Below are positions 45,876 to 59,400 of a stretch of DNA of 64,000 nucleotides, piece after piece (positions within the stretch are counted from its first letter, which is position 1; the number at the start of each line of letters is the position of its first letter). Both the position numbers and the translations under genes were made by a program. The DNA comes from Echinarachnius parma. Taxonomy: Eukaryota > Echinodermata > Echinoidea > Clypeasteroida > Echinarachniidae. The stretch lies in NCBI GenBank assembly GCA_037951105.1, contig JBAMJV010003239.1:1-64000 (forward strand). Direction: 5' to 3'. Below the pieces are notes generated by a model. The model worked only from the letters and a program-made list of their open reading frames with translations, was not told the origin of the DNA and did not search any database.

Positions 45876-48800
45876 CTGGAATGGAAATGTGAGAAAGAAA
45901 TTTTAGCTCTTGAAAGTTAGTACAATGTATTAGTAATCATGAGTTCTTACAATACAGTAAAACCTCATAACGAACACCTCATTATTTCAGGGCTTAAAAA
46001 CAATAAAATACATAGAATCTGGGCCTGTGAAATAATCCTGCTATATAGTATATCAGGTACCTTGATATAAGAGAGCTGGTTACTTAGAGGTTCCACTGTA
46101 GTCTATATGAATTGAAATTTAAAACATTTATTTTTGATAATTACTGTATTTGAACAAACTACTAGTACTTGATGTAATTTAGAGATTGACAATCAAATCC
46201 TCTGGCATTGGTCACCCAAACATCAATAATACAATGTAGGCCTATACATATCTGCAGTATAACAATTATTTGTCAAAGCTGGATGGGAGTCTAATCCGAT
46301 TCTGCACAAGACACAACATTTTAAAAGTAAACCCATGGGAATCGATAAGTATGCCGATATTTTATTACTGTGGGATGATAGAAAATTGTCTGCATACTTA
46401 TGTTTAGCCTCTGATACAACTGCATGGATACAAGAAGAAATTTATCACAAAATCTCACCAAAAACACAGGAACTAATGAATGTGAAAGCTTCTGATCATC
46501 CTGATGTCTTAGCAGAACAGCCATGTAATAGACAACCTCATGCTGAAATGATGATGAAATAGAGAAAAATAATTACACCTAGGTACATGTGTTCATTTGG
46601 TTTGATTTTGATGCTGGTGAGTGGTGATGCACTATTAATTGGTAGGGCCTTACATGTAGGAGGAGGGGAATCAAGACTGTTGGATGGGGGGGGGGGGGGG
46701 GGGGGGAGGGGGGGTCTTGTCTTTTGCACCCTAACTTGAGTAGATAATAACTTATTATGCAACATCCATTCTAATATTGGGAACAGATTGCCGAGACTGA
46801 CACAGGAGTCTCTATATTTACCTCTATCTGGAATGGATGATCAAGGTTAAATGCCAAACACCAAACATGCCTTTTTGCAGTTAACCCACTGATAACAATA
46901 TATTTGAACATGCATTTTGCACAGACCCCATCAGTATTTTCTAGACCAGTTTTGAACTGGTTTACCCCTTACCTACAGCGGGCTTTGTACAAGTCTATTA
47001 AATTGAGATGTCAAAATCTGGAAAGGAATGGGTCAATTAATATACGCTACCATTGTCACAGCTTCATGGATGATGATGTCTTGCACTTGTTGAGATGGGA
47101 TGAACTTTGTCACTCTTCTTCCAGTTGCATACTGTGATGAAATTTGCACTCCCAGAGATGGAATTAGTGTGAGGGTTTCTAATAAGAGAAAAATTACGAA
47201 ATTATATTTTCAAAAAGAGTTAATTTGTTTCCTTGGCTCAACACATGCAAAGTATAAAAGTCTGCGCATTTTTGTGAAGGAACACTTTTGTTCAGTACTT
47301 GGTAAGGAGTCGACTCACTACACATATATTATAACATAATGCCTCCCCCCACCAAAACAAATCTGCATGTTTACATCCCTAAAAGTTTGTCATAATAAGT
47401 TTCCAGTGAAAATGCTTTTAGTTACATGAGTCATTCAGTATTTTGTACAGCTTAAATTCAATTTCCAAATAGCTTTTATTGGTATGTGAAATTGTATTAA
47501 AATGAAATATGATAGAAAATATAAATTATGTTAGAAAATTACTGTCTACCCTTGCTTATAAAATTGGCAAGCAACTCACCATTAGATATTGATGCAAAGT
47601 GGAGATGCATCAATACGCAACCAACCAGAACTAAAGTGAAGGCTGGAGCAATCATCTGTCAGCATAATTAAAAATAGTAAACATAATAATTTGTGTTTAA
47701 AAAAAGGTTACATCATAAGCTGTAGCATTCATAAAATAATCACATTAAAACTAATTAGTTAGTGAATGACAATACTCTTTTCACATTTTCAAAATAAAAT
47801 GAGCAAAAGACTGGCCACTGCAGGGGTACACTTATTGAGTAATTAAATTAGACACCCCCACCCCACCACATCTACAAAGTAAATGGTTCACTCAGGTGAA
47901 CCATTTACACGCAATATATGCAAATGCGCTGGAGATAACAATACCAGCCATTCGTACCCTTTGCCGGTTCAACAGTTGACCGGCGTGTTTTAGGATGCAT
48001 CGGTAAGGAAAACGGACGGGAAATAATCATTTTATTTCTACATTTTGCAGTCTTCAAAACAACAAAGTCGGTAATTATTATCAAAGTATATGAATTATGG
48101 ATCACAATAACGAAAGTTTTTTTGCATTTGCTGGTAAATTGAGGGAGAAATCAGCCGACAAAAAAAATTGTTTCCGTTGGATAGTGCAGCGGGCGGGAGA
48201 GGTTGATCTCCGCACAACCCTATTGTAATGAACCTATGTGTGCACCCCACCCCACCCCACCCCACCCCACCCCACCCCTGCAAGTCAATTGGCTTCTGCA
48301 GATGCTAGCTGCAGCTCAGCAACTTGCTCCAAGCTTAATATAAGAGTGTTAAGAGTTAAGTGCAGCTCGCAGTTGTCTTGTAAATGTAAGGATCCACAAT
48401 TTGTTCAAATGTCTAGGCTTGGGGTGATGCACATTTTATGTCCAAAGTAAATGGTCCAATCAGTTGGACCATTTACACGCAATTACGCTAATACCCTGGA
48501 GATAAGCATACCACCCATTCATACACTGTACCGTTCAACAGTTGAACGCTGTATTTTAGGACGCATGCGTAAGGAAAACGGACGGGAAATAATCATTTTT
48601 TCCCTACATTTTGCGGTCTTCAAAACAACAGAGTCAGTAATTATTATCACAAGTAATAATATTGGTGTCAAATGCTCACCTTCAATATATGCCCCATTAA
48701 ACAAATAAGTGCAACTGCGACAAACATTATGAATGATATGTGATGGAGTTGCAGAGAAATCAATTTGGAAATGCCAAGTTCCCGAAACTCATTTGTATTT

Positions 48801-48913
48801 CTAATTTTCAACACTAAGCCTCCCTCCATAATATTCCTCGAACAAGCACTTCCTCTTCCATTCAGATATTCAGGCTCCTCGTTGCCGTTGATATGGTGCT
48901 GTCGTTGATACAT
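45808..48913 (-). CDS. Predicted two-helix membrane protein, three exons (125 aa)
   Basis: Minus-strand exons 48913-48680, 47655-47580 and 45875-45808 join in matching phases (0, then 1) with GT-AG boundaries. They give 125 residues ending in TGA. The N-terminal ~55 residues are polar (MYQRQHHINGNEEPEYLNGR start). Helix one, ISFIMFVAVALICLMGHIL, closes exon 1, and helix two, MIAPAFTLVLVGCVLMHLHF, is exon 2. A short basic/polar tail ends RDARL. No signal peptide. A helical hairpin in an internal or plasma membrane is likely. I do not recognise the family. A missed middle exon is possible, since both intron boundaries are phase-compatible with other arrangements. Confidence 0.6.
45957..46099. 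mobile_element. Tigger/pogo-like MITE
   Basis: CAGTAAAACCTCATAACGA at the left and TTACTTAGAGGTTCCACTG at the right, flanked by TA. It lies in an intron of the two-helix gene. Confidence 0.7.
46100..47579. other. Intron of the two-helix gene
   Basis: It contains a G run (46686-46716) and unique AT-rich sequence. Short ORFs on the plus strand (46335-46562, 46904-47339) lack splice context and family motifs. Confidence 0.5.
47580..47655 (-). CDS. Two-helix protein, exon 2 (second helix)
   Basis: 76 bp between TGCTGACAG and AATG|GTGAGT. All 25 codons encode a hydrophobic helix followed by HFASISN. Confidence 0.6.
47865..48115. repeat. Dispersed ~240-bp repeat with 26-bp palindrome, copy 1
   Basis: AAATGGTTCACTCAGGTGAACCATTT, a palindrome, is followed by CGGACGGGAAATAATCATTT and CTACATTTTGCAGTCTTC. 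All recur in order in copy 2. Confidence 0.8.
48243..48279. repeat. (CACCC)n short tandem repeat
   Basis: Seven uninterrupted CACCC units on the plus strand. Confidence 0.95.
48443..48660. repeat. Dispersed ~240-bp repeat, copy 2
   Basis: It carries the related palindrome AAATGGTCCAATCAGTTGGACCATTT and the same downstream words. The palindrome core differs from copy 1 but pairing is preserved. Confidence 0.8.
48680..48913 (-). CDS. Two-helix protein, exon 1 (start and first helix)
   Basis: 78 codons from ATG to AAG|GTGAGC. An upstream in-frame start was not sought beyond the GAAGCA context. The last 20 residues form a clear transmembrane segment. Confidence 0.6.
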
Positions 48914-49383
48914 TGCTTCAGAAACAAATCAAATTGATGTTTTTAATGCTCAGATTTGGCACTATATTTATGTTTCTTTTCAACACTACACTAAAATAAA
49001 CGAGTGGGACTATACTATGTCAACGGCGAGAATAGCACAATCCTGCGATGCATGACCACAATTTTCGTCTGCTTCCTCGTTTTAATTTTAGCGCCCTCTG
49101 TAGTTGTTTACATCGCAACTGGGCAACGCAACTCCTACACATCTCGTCCGAAACTTCTCGCGCAGCGTATGAATCGACCTGAACTTCAAACTGCACTCTG
49201 GAGATAGATAATATATTGACACATGAAACATACAAGACGAGGACCTCGTGCAGTCGTGCACAACATAAATATATAAACATACATGCATAAATATATTAAA
49301 ACGTAAAATACAATATTACTTGACATCAAAATAAAACAAAAGAATATATAAATGTGTGTGCAAATATTCTTACTATAAATAAT

Positions 49384-49941
49384 ACAGGCCCAAAAAAACA
49401 TCGGAAAGGGGCATTTCCCAAAATATAGTAACAACATGATTATGTCCATTGGATAGGGTGTCTTTTGCAATGAAAAACAATACCAAGAACAGTCATTTTG
49501 GTCATGTAGTTTTTGTTTTAGGGCGATGTGAGTGACACCTCTGTCGTTCCGGCCATTTACCAAGTCAGTGCCTGATGCCCTAATAAATCGTACTTACTGC
49601 CCGTCATAGTATCGAACAACTATGCACATTCTCTCGGCACACAGCTGAATGCACACTAACAATGTCGCGCGTATTGCTCGTTGTTCGATGCTATGACGGG
49701 CAGTAAGCGGCGATTTATCAGACACTGACTTGGTAAAAATTGACAAAAATGCGGGGAACCTGACATGGTGTCACTCACAGCGCCATAACACAAAAACTAC
49801 ACGACCAAAATGAATGTTCATGTTATCGTTTTTCATTGGAGAAGACACCCTATCCGATGGACATAATCTTTGTTACTATATTTTTGGACTAGTAGGCCTA
49901 TTCCTTTTTTTTTTTGGGGGGGGGGGGGGGGGGTCACCCTG
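49384..49941. mobile_element. Palindromic MITE, CAGGGTGGCCC family, degraded ends
   Basis: Colinear with 32187-32720 (GTCCATTGGATAGGGTGTC, TGCACACTAACAATG and inverses). The right end is interrupted by a G run before CACCCTG. Confidence 0.75.
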
Positions 49942-49964
49942 TACAGTCAAATTCAAACATAAAG

Positions 49965-50040
49965 GAAACTGACTATACATTTTTGAAACGATTGAAACTG
50001 TTAAGCTAAGAAAAATAGGCATCGCCGGGAATCAATCGAA
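49965..50040. repeat. SINE-like fragment related to 7312-7410
   Basis: AAAGGAAACTGACTATA ... GAAAAATAGGCATCGCCGGG parallels the repeat in the reductase intron, with a decayed B-box. Confidence 0.5.
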
Positions 50041-50323
50041 TCATATAAAATAATGTTGACATGTGTCCGTTGAAGAGAAAGCAATAATAACAATAATGTA
50101 TTTTACAAACATAAGCATACTTGAAGGCATGATCACTTGCATGCCTGCATTTATACAAATAATTATATCTATTTGGATGCATCTGGTCACTGGACTAATT
50201 AATTTATACAATATTAATAGGTAATATAAAAATTATACTCCTAAAAAAGAAGTGTAAACAAAAACATAAATTTAAAAAAAGCCATGGTAGTCTACAAAAT
50301 GTTATTATTAAAATATATATATA

Positions 50324-51313
50324 CTCCGCAAAAAAGGAAACTGGACACTTGTACAAGTTGAAATATTTTATATTTATTTACGATAAAGTGTACATTATCA
50401 ATGTATATCAAATTAACTTCTTTATTCATACATGCAGGTTATAAGTTAAAGGTGTAATCGTTCATGCATGAAATTCCATGGTCAATTAACAATTATTAGC
50501 AAGGTCTGTTTTCAAAAATAGCAAAATAATGGAGGACCACACCATTCGACTCAAATGATAGTAAGCGTTTCACTTAAAAGATGTGCGGGGTAAGTAAATT
50601 ATGACTTTATCTAACTTTATTGTTATGAACAAACTCTGAAAATAAATTTTCAATAAAACAGGGCCAGGTTATGAGAGCATCAACATACTGGTCTGTCTTT
50701 GAGGCATACAGCTTGCCTGTTTCATGTGTCCCCTGCAATTTTAACCATAGTTACCCAGAGAAATGACATATTATAGACTGCCCAACTGTTTTACCAAGGA
50801 TGACAGCAGGTTTTGAAGATCTTTGGAATACGGTATAATTCTTATTATTGAAAATAATTTATACCATTTTTCATGCTGAAATAAGGGCACAAACTGTGGT
50901 TTCGACTAATAAACCTTTGCCATGGAATTACCCATTTTTGTTACATTTGGATGAAAATAAAACCTATAACGTTCACAATTTGTCTTCATTTATACTTATA
51001 TTGAGATGAAGATAGAGAGTGTCACATTTGTAATGAAAAATTATGCCAGGTTATGAATATAGCGTTTTAGATTATGCTTATCAACATTTTATATGGCTGA
51101 GTGGTATTCCATTTTTGCTATTTTTGAATACAGACCTTGCTGTGGTTAATTGACCGTGACAAGTCATGCATGAATGATTTCATTTGAATGTTATGCCAAT
51201 ATTGAAGAGGGTCATTTTATCTTTAATTTGATAAACAATATAATATATTTTGATCTTAAATGAATATGAAGTATTTTGCTTATGCAAGTGTCCAGTTTCT
51301 TTTTTTTGCGGAG
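50324..51313. mobile_element. Palindromic Tc1/mariner-like element with CTCCGCAAAAAA ends
   Basis: Left CTCCGCAAAAAAGGAAACTG, then GACACTTG, is mirrored at 51286-51313, and TA flanks both sides. Inner segments (GTTATAAGTTAAAGG..., AGCAAGGTCTGTTTTCAAAA) also recur inverted on the right, so almost the whole 990 bp is a large inverted repeat. No ORF. Confidence 0.85.
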
Positions 51314-51315
51314 TA

Positions 51316-52135
51316 TTCCTCAATTGATTTTATTCTAGACGTAAATGAAATTTACTGTCACTCTAGAAACACTTGTATCTAATAATTGTGACAAAATGTA
51401 TCTATTCATAGTACCCAGGGGGCAAACCACCATTTTTTTAGGATTTCAGCTTTTGCCTGTTGTAAAAGGTTGGCCACCAGAAATGAATTCTAGGACCTTC
51501 TAGGATCACAACCTAGGTGGACAACCTCGCGAACTTGCTACTGGAAGTCCACAGGATGAGTTTCAAGAAAACCACACCTAATGCACTAAATAGTGTGTTT
51601 TAGCCCTAGGGGTCATGAATACCCAGTCACACATCTTGCACATTTACACCACAATCCATGGTGATACAAGCTTGTTATTTTATAGAGGTCTTCTCTAGAG
51701 TATTACGCATCATTTGATACCAAATTTGAGCATTTTGCATCTTTGGTTACTGTGTCACACGTCGTTACAACGTGATGTGTCACACATGGACGTGAAATTT
51801 CGAATACAGCGCTTATGTAATGAAATGCAAATAACTCCTCAAGAGTTAATAATAGGCTATATTTTGATCTTTATAAACTTAATTCGATTTTAAATACCTA
51901 TTAAGAGCATTAAACAATGACACCAACTATGTAAATTAATAAATCAATACAAAACAAAAGCAATACAAACAATCAAATACATTTGCCTTCTTTTAATCAC
52001 AATATATTTCTGGTCAGTTTCCTTATATGTTTGAATTAATGTAATAATTTGTTAGATTGCGATAAAATGATACATAATCCATTTGAAACATTATATCATT
52101 TCATCATTTGAATCAGATATGGAAGAGGTGTGTAT
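51316..52135. other. Non-coding stretch
   Basis: AT-rich sequence without recognisable exon or repeat ends. Confidence 0.45.
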
Positions 52136-52138
52136 ATG

Positions 52139-52326
<188 letters not shown>

Positions 52327-52499
52327 GTATTGTGGGGGGTTGGAGGGGGTCACAAGACCATCAGTGGACTCCAAAAATAATTATAATCGAGGACTACTCA
52401 GTATGGACGAAGTGTTACAACTGAAGTGCATGACAAGTTCAAAGCAGAGTCTCTTACTAGTTCTTAAATGAGGTAGCCTATATTATGAAGCTTTCCCAA

Positions 52500-52790
52500 A
52501 TACAGCCGAATTTCCTATCTAGGTATGCACCAGATTGCACAATATTTCAAGTCCAAAAATGCAAAAGCTCCCTACCGTGGGAGGGGGGACACCCCCGCCC
52601 ACACCCTCCCCCCGCTCAGTCGCTTCACTCCTTCGCAATGTCTCACTCTCACATCTGGCTCAAAGTTGGAAACCCAGAGTGTGGTTGGGCATGAGCCCCT
52701 ACACACACAAATTGTGAGCCCCCTTGGGGTTTTGCCCCCCCCCCCCCCCCCAATCCAAAACTGCTTCCGGCGCGCCTGAGAGGAGTAACA
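52500..52790. repeat. Dispersed repeat shared with 13385-13480
   Basis: CCAGATTGCACAATATTTCA ... CTACCGTGGGAGGGGGGACA is nearly identical to part of the hAT-like element at 13109-14012. It is followed by C tracts and GGCGCGCC. Confidence 0.7.
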
Positions 52791-53378
52791 AATTAGATGC
52801 ACGGATTGTGAAAACTGAATGAATTCGCCCATGAGCAAATGAAGAAACGCGCAAATAGTGACCCCTTTGTGGATTGGGATGAGAAAAGTATGAAATTGGC
52901 CCGGTAAACCATATTATTAATGTTATGCCACTGACATTGTTTTCACACACATAATTCCCCATAAGTGTCAAAATAATCTCCATCCCACTCCGATTCCCGC
53001 CCTCCTCCCGATTACCTACCCATCCCTCCTCCCCTCATCTAACCTAATCAGACCCCTCATCATGCTCATGCAGTTGCTCATAATACAAATCTATTTAAAA
53101 AAACACAATTTACCTTCTTTGGAATATTATTTGTTATACGGTATATATATATAGCATTTCCTTATACAGCATTTGAAGTTGAAATCCGCTGCATGCACGG
53201 CCAGCAGGGGGCGGTGGCCATGGGGTGAATATTTAAGGGTCGAGTATATATTGGCACGGATACTGGATCATGATATCGAAAACATTTTCGAGGATTTGGA
53301 AAGAAAATTGAAAGTTAAAAAACCAAAACAGGAAACTAGTATTTTATTATTTAATTAGTATTTTGCATTGTGTCAATT

Positions 53379-53439
53379 ATGACAGCACCAACAGAGCTAC
53401 CGGCAGTTAAAGCTGCACTTCGGCGACTTCAAGAATTAG
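53379..53439 (+). CDS. CCDC175: CCDC175-like exon 1
   Basis: Start exon, 20 codons plus one base, donor TTAG|GTAAGT. ATG context is AATTATGACA. Confidence 0.75.
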
Positions 53440-56400
53440 GTAAGTTGATATCAAAAATCAAAATCCATCGTCGCGCTCGCTGCTACGAATTGTTAGTGTT
53501 ACTAGCCGAAAGCATCGGAATCCCACGCCCTTAGCTCTGGGGATCCACCGGCTGGAGATTCCGCTAGCGGTTCAGCATACAGCGACGCGATCGCGAGGCC
53601 GAGCCCGCGCCCGAGGCGCGGCGAGGGCCCGGCGCGGCCTTGGCCCATGATCGGCGCGGCTTGACCACATCTACAAAGTAAATGGTTCACTCAGGTGCGC
53701 TTGACCACACATAGGTACAATAGCGTGGCAAAACTATACTTTAGTAGGCTTAGAGAATTTTGGTCGCTAGATCAACCTCTTCCGCCCACTGCACTATCCA
53801 ACAAATTTTTTTGTGGCAGCGCGCATCATCATGTCAGTGCGCATCATGTCAGTGACATTCCCATGGCCATGCAAAACGGGGATAATCGATCACGTATGGG
53901 CAATACAACACACAATTTTGGGGTCGGGAAGAGGCTTCTTTTTTGGAAGGGTTTACAAGAAAGTCGATTTGGAGAAAAATTTGCAAATTCTTTATGACAT
54001 TTACAACAGATGGATTGTTTATGAGTTTACATTGTATGCAGCTGCTCATATAATTTCCACTTTTATTTGATGCAGCCAATGTTTGTTTTTTGCGGTGAGT
54101 ATTGGTATCCGGTAATAGGGCACAGCTCGGTAAACAATATCGAAAGTAAATTACTTTGAGATTTCTTGCACACACAATAAAACGATACATGATCTCCGCC
54201 AACGAAGTGGCCGGAGGCATTATGTTTTCGGGTTGTCCGTCCGTCCGTCCGTACGTACGTCCCGTTTTCGTTCTCGCGATATCTCAAGAACCGGTTGACG
54301 GATCAATTTCAAACTTAGTATGAGTGTACATGTTGGGGTGACAATGATCTGAGTAGATTTTAGGGGTCATGAGGTCAAAGGTCAAGGTCACAGGACTCAA
54401 TATATATGCAAAAATGCCTCGTTCTTGCGATATCTCAAGAACAGGTTGACGGATCAAATTTAAACTTGGTAATAGTGTAGATATTGGGGTGGCAATGATC
54501 TGATTAGATTTTGGGGTTCATGAGGTCAAAGGTCAAGGTCACAGGACTTGATGTATGCGCAAAAATGCCTCGTTCTTGCGATATCTCAAGAACCGGTTGA
54601 CGGATCAATTTCAAACTTGGTATGAGTGTACATATCGGGGTGCCACTGATCTGATTAGATTTAGGGGGTCATGAGGTCAAAGGTCAAGGTCACAGGACTC
54701 AATATGTATGCGAAAATGGCTTGTATTGGCAAAATTTCAAGAACTGAATGTCAGATTTCAATCAAACTCGGTACCTGAATGTATCATAAAGAGTCAACGT
54801 AGCCGTAAAATGTTGGGGTCATGAGGTTGAGGTCAAGGTCACGGGACTCATTATACATGCAAAAAAGCTTGTAATGCCAAAATCTCAAGAACTAAATGTC
54901 AGATTTCAATCAAACTTGGTACCTGAATGTTTTTTAGGGAGCCATCAAAGATTGGGGTCATATGGTCAAGGTCACAGGACTCAAAATATTAAAAAAAATT
55001 AAATCAGTGCATGTTAATAAGGGCTTGATATTAAAATCGCGTGGTAGCGGAGGCATAATTTTCGATTGCGCGCAATCGAAGATCCATCTAGTTTGTACAT
55101 GATTTGATTTTGACCTGTCATGTCAATCATCAACACGTATGATCAATTGTGTTTTTGTAGTTATTAAAGCATGCAGGGGAGCCAATCGACTAGGCAGAGC
55201 TTGTAAGATGAAAGGTCTGTTTAAAACTTAATTACAGGAGTATAATCAATTCAAGGTGTGTGTAAACTGAGGATTAGAGAGTGAGCGGCTAGTACTATGC
55301 CAGTGGTTTGCTGCATAACTTTTAATACAAAGTTAAAGGTGGTTTGGATTTGTAAATCAGATTCGTGTTGCCATCTTGCAAGCAACTAGCACACAGAACT
55401 TATTATTCTTACTAGACTAGAATAGATCTAGTTAAACTATGAAACTAGACATTGTCTGAATGTCTGTGTACATGTGAATTATATGTGGAACAGTGCAACT
55501 GAATGATAGGGAAAGTTGTAATTGTGTGTGGATCATGATCTCTCTTTCCTAATATCAAACCTATGATTACAGATGAAGCATGACATAAAAGAAAATAAGA
55601 TTTTTTCAGTTTGTCAATGTCGGGTTGCAAATCTGCTTGCCCGATCGGGCCACCAAATATGACTTTTATACATTTTGCTGCCCCCAAGTGCAATTTCACT
55701 GGCCCCGGGCCAGCGGGCCAGTGCGAGTGGCCTTGATGCAGGTTTACAACAATTTTGTTGTTTATTCTGCTGTTTATATGCATCAGGATATGATCACAGA
55801 GACATTTAAACAAAAATCTGTTTTTAAGGCAAAATTAACTTTTATGAATTATAGTATACTGCAAGTTTACCAATTAGTTGACAATGACTTTTGTAATGAT
55901 TTCTTGGCCTTTTTCTATAGAGACATTCCCACAGCATGACAAAAACAAACTTACGGATGCTCTAAAAAATATACGCAATTGCATGGAGCATCCATTCTTT
56001 TGGTCAAGCCATGGCCTTGGGCTTGTCTTGGAAGAGAATGCAGATTTCTTTAAAACTCAAAGAATCTTAAATATATCTTTGACTCTAGTGCAGTAGTGCT
56101 ACTTAATTCTTTGCAAGTCTTGGGTCTTGTTAACTTAAAAGGGTTAAGGTAAGTAAAGGATAGATAAATTAGATTTGGTCATGTTTATTCTTACTACGAT
56201 CTTTTAATAAGCAGATCATAATGTTCTCTACAAATTTTTGTTTCTTTTCTGTACAGCTGAGCGGATGAAGACTGTTGAGTTTGGCTTCAAAGATAATGAC
56301 ATCAATATGATCGATAAGGTGGCAGAAACTGTCAGAGAACTGGTAAGATTCTATTTGCTGAGTGCAGATGGTCTTTGATTCTAACTTTTTTTAAAGTAAG

Positions 56401-59400
56401 CCAAGGAAATGTAAAATTGTATAATTTTCATAAATATGTAAGAAGTCAGGATATTTTATATTTTACTCTCCCTCCTGATTCCATGCTTAAATGCTGAATA
56501 TTCTGTCCTTTGTATACTAATCTATCTATTAATTTAATTGCATGAATATTACTTGAGATGAGAAAACTATAAGTAGTATAAAACATGAAAAATATCAACA
56601 AGGAAAACAAAATCAAGGATATTGGTTCATGTTTTCGATTTTTAATCAGTACCTCATGTATCTTAAGTGTAGGCCTCAGAGTAGGCAGCATGTCAGACAG
56701 AAATCCTTTCTTTAAACAGAGATCCGATCACATATCCCGGCTCTCCTGCAAAATAAAGAATAGATTAATAAAAAATAACTTGGAGAGTAGGAAAGAGATG
56801 TGTGTCTTTGAGTGTATGAAATTATTTATTTATATTTAATTAGTTATTTGGAAAATCTTCAATAATTAATCAAGTAATTAGTTCTTCCCGACCAGATGAA
56901 CAGAGACATCTAAAGATTGATTAGTGTATGAAATTGATATTTCTCCAGCACCTGATTCCTGAGACACCAGTGCCAGATCAACAGAGTGATGATAGCTGTA
57001 GAATATTTGATTAGGAATTATCTCATGTTTTTTCTTATATTACAGGATGGGCAGCGTGTGAAACTCCACACCCTCCTGGAGACGGAGACAATCAACTCCA
57101 GCATCCTGAGACATCAACTCCAGTTCTTCCCTGACCAGATCAAGAGGGAGATCATGGCGGCTGTGGAATCAGCCAGGCAGTCCAATGCTGAGGAACTAAA
57201 GAGTCTACAGGTCAGAGAAAAATAGTATTTTACTAATGAATTGAAAGACCTTCTCTCCTCCCAATTGCAGTAAGCATCATTTCAAGGGCTTTAGTAGGCC
57301 CTTTATTGTTGCTACTTTTGTTATTAATATACATATATTTGTGTTTTGTTTTAAAATTGATCTCTAGTTAGTCTTTAAAAAGAGTAATTTTCATATATAT
57401 ATAGGTAATTTACTGTTAGCAACTGGGGCACATATCTGCATGCATGAAGCCCTGTTAAAGTTAGGTGACTATTAGATATTTGTGGAACTTGGGGCAACTT
57501 GTGGATTATTTTATTGTCAGGTAGTGTTAGCAGGCTTGCATGAAAATGGGCCTTGATCAAGAGGGGATGTGGTATTTCAAAACAATCTTAACAAACAACA
57601 GCAAAAGAAACTAAAGAGTCTTATATCTTTACTTTTCAACTTGTCCATTGAAATATTGTTCAACCTTAAATATTTCAGTGAGACCGTATCCATTGGGCTT
57701 TGATAATTTTATGAAAAATAATTTGAATTACACACACCAACAATATAACAATTTGACTATCATTTACATTGTTCTGTTTGTAAGGAGGACATGGGTTAAC
57801 AATATGAATGGTAATTGTACTGACCCATTTCAAATTCTTTGAACTTGCAGGATAAATTGGAGCAGCTGAATGAAGATATTGAGGAATTTGAAGAGAGGCA
57901 TAAGAAGCTTAGCAAGGAAAACGCAATACTTGCGTAAGTGTATTTTTTTATTGATTTTGTTGTTGCAATTTGACTTTGACTTTTTTTACGCACTTATCAA
58001 AGCAATTAGAATATAGACAAGGCATACGTATTGTTATTCAAAAGAGCAAAAATAAAAGTTGGTTTGTACTTGTATTATCAATGACCTAAATCATTTTGTA
58101 GGACTTTTCTTTTATTTACAGCCACTGTATATTTCCAAGTATTGAAAAGACATGGATTGAACAAGTTGATATTTGTCTATTTTCTCTTTTTATTAGATGT
58201 TAACTTTTATTTCCATATGCTAAAGAATTAAAAGAAACTAAATATTTGGATGTAATTATTAATTATTTTTATGCCTCCGCAACGAAGTAGCCGGAGGCAT
58301 TATGTTTTCGGGTTGTCCGTCCATCCGTCCGTACGTACGTACGTACGTCCCGTTCTCGTGATCGCGTTATCTCAAGAACCGATCGACGGATTCTCACCAA
58401 ACCTGGTTCATGTATGTATCTTGGGGTGCCAATGATCTGATTAGATTTTGGGGTCATGAAGTCAAAGGTCAAAGGTCACAGAGCTCATTATATATGCATA
58501 AATAGCTCGTGATCGCGTTATCTCAAGAACGGATTGACGGATTCTGACCAAACTTGGTACATGTATGTATCTTGGGGGGCCGATGATCTGATTAGATTTT
58601 GGGGTCATGAGGTCAAAGGTCAAAGGTCACAGAGCTCATTATATATGCAAAAATAGCTCGTGATCGCGTTATCTCAAGAACGGATTGACGGATTCTGACC
58701 AAACTTGGTACATGTATGTATCTTGGGGGGCCGATGATCTGATTAGATTTTGGGGTCATGAGGTCAAAGGTCAAGGTCACTTATAGCTCATAATTGTGAT
58801 ATGTCAAGATCTAAATGACAGAGTACCATCAAAATTGAGTTGACAGAATTAATTCAGTGTACATGTTGATTTGGGCTTGATATAAATCGCGTAATGGCGG
58901 AGGCATCATTTTGGACTGCGCGCAGTCGAAGATCCATCTAGTTCAATATGCCACTTTGTTAATAGTGGAATACGATCCTGAAATATTGATCTTTTTTTGG
59001 GGGGGGGGGGGGCTGTAGGAAAGTACACAATTATGGGCAATGGACATCAATAAATTGATATATGATGTTTGTGTTTCTTCAATTGTACTTTTTGTCTGAA
59101 AATGATGATCATAGTCTTGCAAAACAATGTAAATAAAGATTTAATGTAAATAATTATTTGTGAATCATAATTTATTTTTTCCAGTCCAGAGCGTGACATG
59201 GTGCGGGCACAGCATGAAGAAGTCATCTCACAACTCAACCAACGTCTAGCAGACAAGGCAGGGTTAGTCAGATAATGAAGATAATTATAATAATAAATAA
59301 TAACATGTTTATATTTATTATAATACAATATAACCTGTATTAAAATGCTACTATTATTACCACGGTCATAGATAACATTTGCCTGCCCACACACATTGGC

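Noticed and set aside
46335-46562. 75-codon plus-strand ORF (MGIDKYADILLLWDD start)
   Set aside because: The composition is plausible, but there are no splice sites or recognisable motifs and it lies in an intron of a minus-strand gene.
55445-55939. Overlapping ORFs on both strands in intron 1
   Set aside because: They mirror one another across a GGGCCAGCGGGCCAGTG segment and are not bounded by splice sites.
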